NCBI RefSeq assembly: GCF_041081105.1
Contig: NZ_CP163528.1
Span: 3,844,001 to 3,908,000, forward strand
Source of the DNA: Promicromonospora sp. Populi
Lineage (GTDB): Bacteria > Actinomycetota > Actinomycetes > Actinomycetales > Cellulomonadaceae
DNA length: 64,000 nucleotides
Direction: 5' to 3'
The translations under genes were made by a program, and so were the position numbers. This document shows positions 26,684 through 35,000 of this stretch, piece after piece. The number at the start of each line of letters is the position of its first letter. The first letter of the stretch is position 1. The notes under the pieces were generated by a model that was given only the letters and a program-made list of their open reading frames with translations, was not told the DNA's origin and did no database searches.

Positions 26684-26745
26684 TCCTAGGCTGAGGGCCG
26701 GACCAGTCAAAGACGACCGGACCAGAACAGCGACAGGAGATAGCC

Positions 26746-27732
26746 ATGGACTGGCTGCTGCACGCCGGGGACGACCCGGGGCACAAACTACTGCTGATGC
26801 TCATCGCGATCGTGCTGTTCGTCGTACTGATGGGCATCATCCTCTTTGTGGTCGACCGACCACGTAACCCACCCCGCTGGTTCGTCGGCTTCGGGTTTGT
26901 CGGCGCGGTGCTGGTGCTCCTCACGCTGGGCCTGCTCTACCCGGCGGTGCGCACCGTCGTGAACTCGTTCATGGACCGCACCAGCGCCGAGTTCGTCGGT
27001 CTGGAGAACTACGCACGGGCCTTCACCGAGTCGCAGTTCCTCATCGTGCTCGGTAACACCGCGCTCTGGGTCCTCGTCGCACCGGCCGTGGCCACGTTCT
27101 TCGGCCTCGTCTACGCCTACCTGGTCGACAAGACCCGGTTCGAGAACGTCGCCAAGGGCCTGGTGTTCCTCCCGATGGCCATCTCGATGGTGGGTGCGTC
27201 GCTCATCTGGAAGTTCGTCTACGAGTTCAAGCCCACGGGCGTGGAGCAGACGGGCCTGCTCAACCAGTTCATCGTCTGGCTCGGCGGTGAACCGCAGCAG
27301 TTCCTGCTCAGCAGGCCGTTGAACACCTTCCTGATCATGGCGGTATTCATCTGGATCCAGGCGGGCTTCGCGATGACGCTGCTGTCGGCGTCGATCAAGG
27401 CGATCCCCGACGACATCACCGAGGCGGCGCGGCTCGACGGCGTCTCCGGACTCGGCATGTTCTGGCGCATCACCATCCCGAGCATCCGTCCGGCGCTTGT
27501 CGTGGTGCTCACCACCATCGCGATGACCACGCTCAAAACCTTCGACATAGTGCGAACGATGACGGCTGGGGACTTCAACACCTCGATCGTGGCCCTTGAG
27601 TTCTACAACCAGCAGTTCCGGCAGGGAGAGTCGGGCCTGAGCGCCGCCCTAGCCGTGCTGCTGTTCGTCATCGTCATCCCGGTGATCATCTACAACGTGC
27701 GCCAGATGCGCCTTTCGGAGGAGGTCCGATGA
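26746..27732 (+). CDS. Sugar ABC transporter permease (first subunit)
   Basis: A 328-residue MalF-type permease with about seven to eight helices. The cytoplasmic EAA loop that contacts the ATPase reads EAARLDGVSGLGMFWRITIP (about residue 225). An extra N-terminal helix pair (residues 15-75) precedes the core, as in AglF-like permeases. The ATG at 26746 follows ACAGGAGATAGCC. Its stop overlaps the second permease start (ATGA). It should pair with that subunit and a shared ATPase such as MsiK encoded elsewhere. Confidence 0.9.
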   Translation: MDWLLHAGDDPGHKLLLMLIAIVLFVVLMGIILFVVDRPRNPPRWFVGFGFVGAVLVLLTLGLLYPAVRTVVNSFMDRTSAEFVGLENYARAFTESQFLIVLGNTALWVLVAPAVATFFGLVYAYLVDKTRFENVAKGLVFLPMAISMVGASLIWKFVYEFKPTGVEQTGLLNQFIVWLGGEPQQFLLSRPLNTFLIMAVFIWIQAGFAMTLLSASIKAIPDDITEAARLDGVSGLGMFWRITIPSIRPALVVVLTTIAMTTLKTFDIVRTMTAGDFNTSIVALEFYNQQFRQGESGLSAALAVLLFVIVIPVIIYNVRQMRLSEEVR

Positions 27733-28658
27733 GCACCGTCGAGGACGCTACGACCACTCCCAAGGCAGCCAAGCCGCCGTCGGGCCTCGGTGATCGAGCG
27801 CGCAAGGCGCGCAAGGCGCTCTCCAGCCCGTGGGCGAGCACGCTCGCTGTGGTCATCGCCATCCTGTGGACCATCCCGACCGTAGGTCTGTTGGTCACCT
27901 CGTTCCGGCCGGAGGCGGATGTCCGGCTGAGCGGCTGGTGGACGGTCTTCGGCGACGCCCTCGCCGGCGAGGGCGTGTTCTCGCTGCGCAACTACGACAT
28001 CGCGCTGTTCGACGGGTCTACCAACCTGGCGACCTACTTCGTCAACTCGTTCGTAGTGACCCTGCCTGCGGTGTTCATCCCGGTCACGTTCGCGGCGCTG
28101 GCCGCGTACGGGTTCGCGTGGGTCGAGTTCAAGGGCCGCGACATCCTGTTCGTAGCGATCTTCGCCCTCCAGATCGTGCCGATCCAGATCACGCTGGTGC
28201 CGCTGCTGTCGGCCTACGTCGATCTGGGCATCAACGGCACGTTCTGGGCTATCTGGTTGTCGCACTCGATCTTCGCGCTGCCGCTCGCGACGTTCCTGCT
28301 GCACAACTTCATGAAGGACATCCCGAGGTCCCTGATCGAGGCCGCGCGGATGGACGGCGCCGGACACGTGCAGGTCTTCTTCCGGGTGGTGCTGCCACTG
28401 CTTACGCCGGCCATCGCGGCGTTCGGCATCTTCCAGTTCCTGTGGGTCTGGAACGACCTGCTGGTCGCGTTGATCATGGGTAGCCCGGACACCTACCCGC
28501 TGACCGCTCGCGTGGCCGAGCTCGCGGGTTCGCGAGGCGGCGACTGGCACGTGCTCTCGGCCGGCGCGTTCATCTCGATGATCGTGCCGCTGATCGTCTT
28601 CCTGTCCCTGCAGCGCTACTTCGTGCGCGGCCTGCTGGCGGGAGCGGTCAAGGGCTGA
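27729..28658 (+). CDS. Sugar ABC transporter permease (second subunit)
   Basis: A 309-residue MalG-type permease with six helices after a Ser/Lys-rich N-terminal tail. The EAA loop reads EAARMDGAGHVQVFFRVVLP (about residue 210). The start overlaps the first permease gene. The end is marked by a very long hairpin shared with the convergent ogt gene. With the binding protein at 25227 this completes the membrane part of a sugar importer; the substrate is probably an oligosaccharide but is not determined. Confidence 0.9.
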   Translation: MSTVEDATTTPKAAKPPSGLGDRARKARKALSSPWASTLAVVIAILWTIPTVGLLVTSFRPEADVRLSGWWTVFGDALAGEGVFSLRNYDIALFDGSTNLATYFVNSFVVTLPAVFIPVTFAALAAYGFAWVEFKGRDILFVAIFALQIVPIQITLVPLLSAYVDLGINGTFWAIWLSHSIFALPLATFLLHNFMKDIPRSLIEAARMDGAGHVQVFFRVVLPLLTPAIAAFGIFQFLWVWNDLLVALIMGSPDTYPLTARVAELAGSRGGDWHVLSAGAFISMIVPLIVFLSLQRYFVRGLLAGAVKG

Positions 28659-28662
28659 CCTC

Positions 28663-28748
28663 CCAGTTCCGCGACGTAGAGCGCCTGTCCGCCCGATACC
28701 CGGATATCCCGGCATCGGGCGGGCAGGCGCTCTACTGCGCGGAACTGG
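28663..28748. terminator. Very long hairpin overlapping the 3' end of ogt
   Basis: Two arms of about 35 bases (28663-28697 and 28714-28748) pair with about four mismatches around a loop that itself contains GGATATCC. The outer 11 bases (CCAGTTCCGCG) are perfect. It begins just after the permease stop, and its right arm covers the last codons and the stop of ogt (28732-28734). There is no T-tract. It probably stops transcription from both sides. Confidence 0.7.
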
Positions 28749-29292
28749 CCTCTCGGGTCAGGAGGCTCTCCTTGATGGGCAGGCCGTAGCGGAACCCGCC
28801 CAGGCTGCCGTCCGTACGCAGGATGCGGTGGCACGGCACGAACAGCGCCGCCGCGTTCATGGCACAGGCGCCTGCGGCCGCGCGCACCGCGGCGGGCCGG
28901 CCAGCCCGCACCGCGTACTGGCTGTAGGTCAGGCGTTCGCCGGCCTTCACCTCGCGCAGCACGTCCCAGGCGTGCGTCCGGAACGGGCCGCTCGCCTGGT
29001 GCACAGGCACTCGGCCGGGCGCCCCGTGGTCGCCGGCGTAGTACGCGCGGACGGCGTCGGCCGCCGCGGCGAGCACACCGTCCGACGGCGACGGCTGCGC
29101 CAGCAGCTCGGCCCCGGTGTCCGGGCGGAGCGTGGGGTGCACGAGGGCCAGCAGCGCGTCGAGGTCGTCGGTCCAGCCGGCGGCGAGCACGGCCTCCCGG
29201 GCGGGGCTTGCCGGGCTCGCGCCATCGGCGGGCACGGTGGCGACGAGGATGCTGAAGGGCCCGTCGGGGGTGGTGAGGGTCGTGGCGGTCAT
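28732..29292 (-). CDS. ogt: Methylated-DNA--protein-cysteine S-methyltransferase
   Basis: A 186-residue suicide repair protein taking methyl groups from O6-methylguanine. The acceptor site is PCHR (residues 153-156) within NAAALFVPCHRILRTDGSLG; the DNA-binding helix SQYAVRAGRPAAVRAA precedes it. The ATG at 29292 follows GGAGAAAGACC. It lies 49 bases after the ada-alkA gene, a standard alkylation-repair pairing. The last residues (SSAQ) are encoded inside the long hairpin arm. Confidence 0.93.
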   Translation of the reverse strand: MTATTLTTPDGPFSILVATVPADGASPASPAREAVLAAGWTDDLDALLALVHPTLRPDTGAELLAQPSPSDGVLAAAADAVRAYYAGDHGAPGRVPVHQASGPFRTHAWDVLREVKAGERLTYSQYAVRAGRPAAVRAAAGACAMNAAALFVPCHRILRTDGSLGGFRYGLPIKESLLTREASSAQ

Positions 29293-29317
29293 GGTCTTTC
29301 TCCAATGAGAGTCGGGC

Positions 29318-29339
29318 TGTCAGACACACAGGTCTGACA
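29318..29339 (-). promoter_or_regulatory. Short hairpin between ada-alkA and ogt
   Basis: TGTCAGAC and GTCTGACA are perfect 8-bp complements around an ACACAG loop, just after the ada-alkA stop and 26 bases before the ogt ATG. It could be an intra-operon RNA stem or an operator. Confidence 0.4.
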
Positions 29340-29341
29340 CG

Positions 29342-30890
29342 TCAGGCGGAGCGCCAGAGGTGCATGGCGGCGTACGAGCGCCAGGGCGCCCACGCCGCGC
29401 CACGTCGGGCGAGCTCCTTGAACTGGTGGGGCCGGGACTCCTCCGCAGAGACCAGCCCGAGGTTGCGCGCACCGGCGAGCAGGGCGACGTCGCCGTCCAT
29501 CAGGACGTCCGGGTCGCCCAGCACCCGCAGCGTCACGTCAGCCGGCGGTCCACGGACCGATCCCGGCTCGCGCCACCAGCCGCCGGCGCAGGTCGTCGGG
29601 GTCGTCGCCGACGCTCAGGGCGAGGGTCCCGTCCGCGAGGTCCCGGGCCGCGCCGACGACCGTCGCCAGGGTGCGGGCCGGGAGCCGGAGGTGCGTCGGG
29701 GCGCCGTCGGCCACCTGCTGGGGTGTGGGGAACAGGCGGGTGAGGCCCTCGAACGCCGAGACGTGCGGCGTACCGGCGCCGGCCGCCAGGCGGGACAGGT
29801 GCGTGCGCGCGGCGGCGACGCTGATCTGCTGGCCGACGATCGCCCGGACCAGCAGCTCGGCCGGGTCCAGCGTGCCAGGCACCCGGATTCCCGGGGTCTC
29901 GGCGACCGACGGCGCGAGCACCGGATCGCCGGCCAGCGCGGAGTCGACGGCGACCGGGTCCGCGTCGAGATCCAGCAGCCGTCGCACGCGCGCGACGGCG
30001 ACCGGCGCATCCGCCAGGTCGGCGAGCTCGAGGTCCAGGTCGACCCGGCCGCTGCCGGGGTGCGGAACACGCACCTCGAACGCGCCGGGACCGTGCGGCA
30101 GGGCGACGGTCCGGGCGTACCGGAGGCGGCTCAGGTCCGCCGACTCCACACCCTCGATCGCGCGGACGGCCAGGAACTCGAGGACCCCGTGGGCGTCGAA
30201 CGGCTCCCGGACCGGGAGGGCCAGGGAGATCCGGACGGGCTGGTCGACATCCCCCTGAGCGGGGTTCGCAGAGTCGGCAGTGCTCGCGCTCCCCGGGACA
30301 GCTCGCCGGGACCGTCCCCGGGCGCGCAGGTCCGACGGCGTGGCGCCGAAGACCTCGGACACGGTGTCGTTGAACTGGCGGATCGAGCCGAACCCGGCGG
30401 CGAACGCGACGTCGGCCAGCCGCAGCGACGTGCCGACCAGGAGTGCGCGCGCGGTCTGCGCGCGCTGAGCACGGGCCAGCGCCAGCGGCCCGGCGCCGAG
30501 CTCGCCGACCAGCAGCCGGTGCAGCTGCCGGTCGGAGTAGCCCAGCCGGGCCGCGAGGCCGGACACTCCCTCCCGGTCCACCACGCCGTCGGCGACGAGG
30601 CGCATCGCCCGGCCCGTGAGGTCGCGGCGCAGGTCCCACGCCGGGGTGCCGGGGGCGGCCTCCGGCAGGCAGCGCTTGCACGCGCGGAACCCGGCCTCGT
30701 GCGCGGCCGCGGACGTCAGGTAGAACGCGACGTTCTCGGCCTTCGGCGTGCGCGCCGGACACGAGGGCCGGCAGTAGATCCCGGTGGTGCGCACGGCCGT
30801 GTAGAACTGCCCGTCGAAGCGGGAGTCGCGCGCGGCTATGGCGCGGTAGCGCTCGGTGAACGCGGGATCGCGGAGCTCTACGTCGGTCAT
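29342..30890 (-). pseudogene. alkA: Ada-type regulator fused to AlkA DNA glycosylase, frameshifted near 29539
   Basis: From ATG 30890 (preceded by AGGATGG) the frame encodes an Ada zinc-binding domain ([17 protein letters not shown], then FRACKRCLP with its four cysteines), an AraC helix-turn-helix ([19 protein letters not shown]), and the AlkA glycosylase with a helix-hairpin-helix ending [12 protein letters not shown] then stops it at 29538. The next frame continues exactly as expected (TLRVLGDPDVLMDGDVALL) to 29342. Removing one G would restore GPWTAGYVTLRVLG and about 515 residues. The catalytic Asp (LGDPDVLMDGD) lies after the break, so the truncated form should be inactive. Confidence 0.82.
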
Positions 30891-31028
30891 GAGCACCATC
30901 CTGCGCTCGTGCCGGACGTGGTGGCTAGCGGGAATCGGACACGGCGGTGGACCATGGCGCACCTCCCGGCGAGCATCGTATGAACTCTGTCTGACGGGTC
31001 TTGTGCGGTGACCGGCCCGGTGCGCACC

Positions 31029-32006
31029 ATGTCCACCATGAAGACGCGAACCCTGCTCACGTTCTGCGCCGCCGTCGCCCTCGCCATCTCCATGACCGCG
31101 GCCCCCGCCGCGACCGCGGCTCCCGCAGCACCGGAGGTGACCGCGCCGAAGATCGCCTCCTACAACGTGTTCATGCTGTCGAGGAACCTGTACCCGAACT
31201 GGGGTCAGGTCGCCCGTGCAGACCTCATCGACCAGCAGGACGTTCTCGCCGGCCAGGATGTCGTCGTGCTCCAGGAGGCCTTCGACAACGCCGCCAGCGA
31301 CCGCCTGCTGCGCAACCTGGTCGACACCTACCCGCACCAGACGCCGGTCGTCGGGCGATCGACCGCCGGGTGGGACCGCACCACCGGCGAGTACAGCGAC
31401 GCCACGCCGGAGGACGGCGGTGTCGCGATCGTGAGCCGGTGGCCGATCACCAAGAAGTCGCAGCACGTCTACACCGACGCGTGCGGCGTGGAGGTGCTCT
31501 CCAACAAGGGGTTCGCCTACGTGCGGCTGGCGTCGCCGACCGGCCCCGTGCACGTGATCGGCACGCACATGCAGGCCGAGGACGGTAGCTGCACGGTCAC
31601 GCCGGGCTCGGTGCGCGCCACGCAGCGGGCTGAGATCGCCGCGTTCGTCCGCGCCGAGGGCATCCCGGCGAGCGAGCCGCTGTACATCGCCGGCGACCTC
31701 AATGTGATCCGGTCCAGCGCCGAGTATCCGGCGATGCTCAGCGAGCTGAACACCGCCGCGCCGACCTTCACCGGCCACCCGTACTCGTGGGACTGCCAGG
31801 ACAACAGCGTCTGCCTCGGTCAGTACGGCTCGGAGTACGCCTCCGAGCATCTCGACTACGTCCTCGCGGTCAACGGCCACCCGGCGCCCGCCGCGCTCGT
31901 GAACGAGACGCGGCGCGTGAAGAGTCCGGTGTGGACCGTGACGTCGTGGTTCACGACGTACTCCTACACCGACTACTCGGACCACTACCCGGTTTTCGCC
32001 GGCTAG
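31029..32006 (+). CDS. Secreted sphingomyelin phosphodiesterase-like enzyme (EEP superfamily)
   Basis: A 325-residue exported hydrolase. The signal peptide runs to about ATAAPAAPE. The endonuclease/exonuclease/phosphatase fold has every expected catalytic position: Asn in ASYNVFML, Glu in VVLQEAFDN, His in GTHMQAEDG, Asp/Asn in AGDLNVIR and Asp-His in [19 protein letters not shown] N-terminal spacing and [11 protein letters not shown] fit bacterial neutral sphingomyelinases, which act on sphingomyelin or related phospholipids. The ATG at 31029 or 31038 may be used; the ribosome-binding site is weak. Confidence 0.85.
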   Translation: MSTMKTRTLLTFCAAVALAISMTAAPAATAAPAAPEVTAPKIASYNVFMLSRNLYPNWGQVARADLIDQQDVLAGQDVVVLQEAFDNAASDRLLRNLVDTYPHQTPVVGRSTAGWDRTTGEYSDATPEDGGVAIVSRWPITKKSQHVYTDACGVEVLSNKGFAYVRLASPTGPVHVIGTHMQAEDGSCTVTPGSVRATQRAEIAAFVRAEGIPASEPLYIAGDLNVIRSSAEYPAMLSELNTAAPTFTGHPYSWDCQDNSVCLGQYGSEYASEHLDYVLAVNGHPAPAALVNETRRVKSPVWTVTSWFTTYSYTDYSDHYPVFAG

Positions 32007-32092
32007 GGCGCCTTCGGCGGGGCGCAAGATCCGTACCGGCTCGCCCATGGAGATACGTCGCTTACCGCCCGCACCTCCGCCACTATGTGCGC

Positions 32093-35000
32093 ATGTCTCC
32101 GACCTGGGCCGACGACGTCATCGCCCGCCTCACCGACACCACAAGGTGCCCTGCCTGCGGGGAGCACCTCGCCTCTGTGGTGTGCGCCGCGTGCGGGCTC
32201 GACATCTCGGTCCGCGAAGCGCGCGAGGTGTGGCGCCTCTCGGTGGACACGGCGGATCTTCTGCGCGAGCGGGAGACGCTGCTCGACGGCATGCGGCGGA
32301 CGCAACCCGGGGCGCACCTGGCCGGGCGGGACGACGCCCCGCGGGTAGCTGCCGCTCAGTCGCCCGCGCCGGCCGTATCCGCGCCGTCCGCACCGCGCGT
32401 CTCGGCGTCGGTCCCGGATGCGTTCGCCCCGCCGGCATCAGCACCGGCCTCGCAGGCTCCGCACCAGGCAGCGACGGTACTGCCGCCCGTGGACCAGCCC
32501 ACCCGACCGGACCAGCCCACGCGACCGGACCAGAACGCCGGACCGAGCCAGCCTGCCCAACCAGGCGGCCCGTCCGTCCCGACAGGCCCGGTCGTCGCCA
32601 CGCCGGCGAAACCGGCCGGCCCAGGCATCTCCCTGCAGCCGATCCTCGCGGGTGCGGGTGCCGCGCTGCTCGCGGTGTCGGCAGTGGTGTTCGTGTTCTT
32701 CACGTTCGGCGACAACTTGCTGCTGCGCGCGGTCGTGACGGGGATCGTCACCGCCGCGGCGGTGACGGTCGGGGCCATGCTGCGCCGGGCCGGGTTGCGT
32801 ACCACCAGCGAGGCGGTGGCTGCGCTGGCGGTGGTGCTGGCGTGGGTGGACGTCGAGCTGGGTCTGCAGGCGGGCCTGCTCGGCGCGCTTGATCCGGCGC
32901 TGGCGCGGGCAGTGGTGCTCGCAGTGCTGGCCCCCGGGTTCGTGGCGCTCGGGTCGTGGCTGCGGGTGCGGTCCTGGGTGTCGGCGGGGCTGGTCACGGC
33001 GCCCCTGGTGCCGGTGCTGGCGGCGTTCGGTCTGCCCGGGTCGGCTTGGTCGACGTGGTGGTGGGCGATCGGGGTGGGGCTGATGTCGATTGCGGCGTGG
33101 GCGGCGCTGCGGACGGCGCCGGTCGTCGGCGCGCGGTCCGGTACGCGGCTCGTCGCCGAGACGTGGGTGCTGCGGGTCGTGCGTGCTGTCGGGTTCCCGC
33201 TCGCGCTGGCCGTCTCGTTCGTGGCAGAGCCGGTTCCGCCGTTGAGCGCGGTGGGCGCTACGGCCTTCCTGTGGGCCAGCGTGGTGGTGGTCGCGGCGCT
33301 GCTGGGGTACTGGCTGCGGGTCCGGTCGTGGTTCTCTGCCGCCCTGCTCGCCGCCCCGGTGATCCCGGTGCTGGTGGCGGCTGCGCTGCCCGGCTCCGTG
33401 TGGTCGGTCTGGTGGTGGGTGCTCGCGCTGCTGGTGGTAGCCCTCGTGGCCTGGGCGGTGCTACGCGTGCTCCCGACGCTCGCCGATCGGCTCGGCGGCC
33501 CGGCGACGTTCGAGCTCGAGTCGGGCTTGCTGCGGGTGGTGCGGGCCGCCGGACCGCCGCTGGCCCTCGCCGTCTCGCTCGGGGCGCAGGCCATGCCGCC
33601 GCTGACCAGGCTGGGCGCTACGGCGCTCCTGTGGTCCGGCGTTGTGGTGGTCGTGGCGCTGCTGGGGTACTGGCTGCGGGTCCGGTCGTGGACCTCCGCC
33701 GCTCTGCTCGCCGCCCCGGTGATCCCGGTGCTTGTGGTCGCGGCGCAGCCCGCCTCGATGTGGGCGGGGTGGTGGGTCCTCGCGTTCGCGCTGGTCGCGC
33801 TCGTCGCCTGGGCCGCCGAGCGGGCGCTGGTCGCGTTCACCGATCGGTTCGCCACACAGTTCACCGTCGAGACGCGGGTGCTGCACGTTGTGCGTGCTGC
33901 CGGCTTCCCGCTGGCGCTGGCTACCTCGTTCGTCGCGGGGGCGGCGCCCCCGCTGAGCGCCCTGGGTACGACGGCGCTCCTGTGGTCGGCGGTAGTGGTT
34001 ACCTCGGCCGCACTCGGGGCCCGGCTGCGGGTGCGCTCCTGGGTGTCGGCGGGGTTGCTGTCGGCCCCGGCGATCCCGGTGCTGGTGGCGGTCGCGCTGC
34101 CCGGGTCGGCGTGGTCGATGTGGTGGTGGGTGCTCGCGCTGGTGCTGGTCGCCCTGGTGGCGTGGGCGGCGCTGCGGATGCTCCCGGCCGTCACGCGCCG
34201 CCTTGCACCGGGCGCCCGTGAGATCGCCCCCGAGGGCGCCCCGGCCTTCGGCGTCGAACAGGGCTTGCTCCGGGTGGTGCGTGCGGCCGGGCTGCCGGCC
34301 GCGCTTGCGGCGTCGGCTCTGGCCTCGCTCGCAACGCCGATCGAGCCGCTGACCCGGCTGGGCACCACCACCGTCCTGTGGTCCGCGGTAGCTGTCGCCG
34401 GGCTGCTGCTCGGTCATGCGCTGCGCGTCCGGGCGTGGACGTCGGCCGGAGTCCTCGCGGTACCGGGAGTTCCGTTGCTGCTGCTGGGCGCCGTCGCGCT
34501 GCCCGACGGTTCGTGGCTGCCCGCGCTGGGGGTCCTCACCGCAGCGCTCATGACGCTGCTCGCGCGCGCCGCGGCCATCGTCTCCGGCCCTCGGATCGGG
34601 TCCCGGCTGCAGGCCGAGAGCCGGGTGCTCGACGTCGTGGCCGCGGTGGCGGTGCCGATCGCCGTGCTCCTGGCGTTCGACGCGCGGCAGCCGACCTGGC
34701 TGCCCGGGCTGGGCGGCACGGCGGCACTGGTCGCCCTGGCGGCCGTGACCGTAGCGGTGCTGCGGCGGGTCACACACCACCGGCCCTGGACGGTCGTCGG
34801 CGGGGTGCTCGCGGTCGCCGCGGGTGGCCTGCTCGGTGTCGAGGCGAGCGTGTCCGTCGCGGGCTGGGTCCCGTTCGGCGCGGCGTGCGCGTGGACGGTG
34901 CTCGCGCTCGCGACCGCTCCGCGCCTGCTCAGGCGGGCCGGCCTCGGCTCCGTCCGCGGGGCGCTCGCCCCGGCCACGCGGGACGACCTGCTGCTGAGCG

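Noticed and set aside
29538..32048. Open reading frame of 836 codons on the minus strand covering 29538-32048
   Set aside because: Only the part from 30890 downward is the Ada-AlkA protein; the rest is antisense to the sphingomyelinase-like gene and has no recognisable domain.
31787..32092. Long upstream extension of the giant membrane protein reading frame
   Set aside because: It runs through the sphingomyelinase-like gene in another frame and is Arg/Gly-rich nonsense; the zinc ribbon starts right after ATG 32093.
32356..34371. Long minus-strand frames opposite the giant membrane protein
   Set aside because: Thr/Ser/Ala-rich products without domains, explained by the high third-position GC of the real gene on the plus strand.
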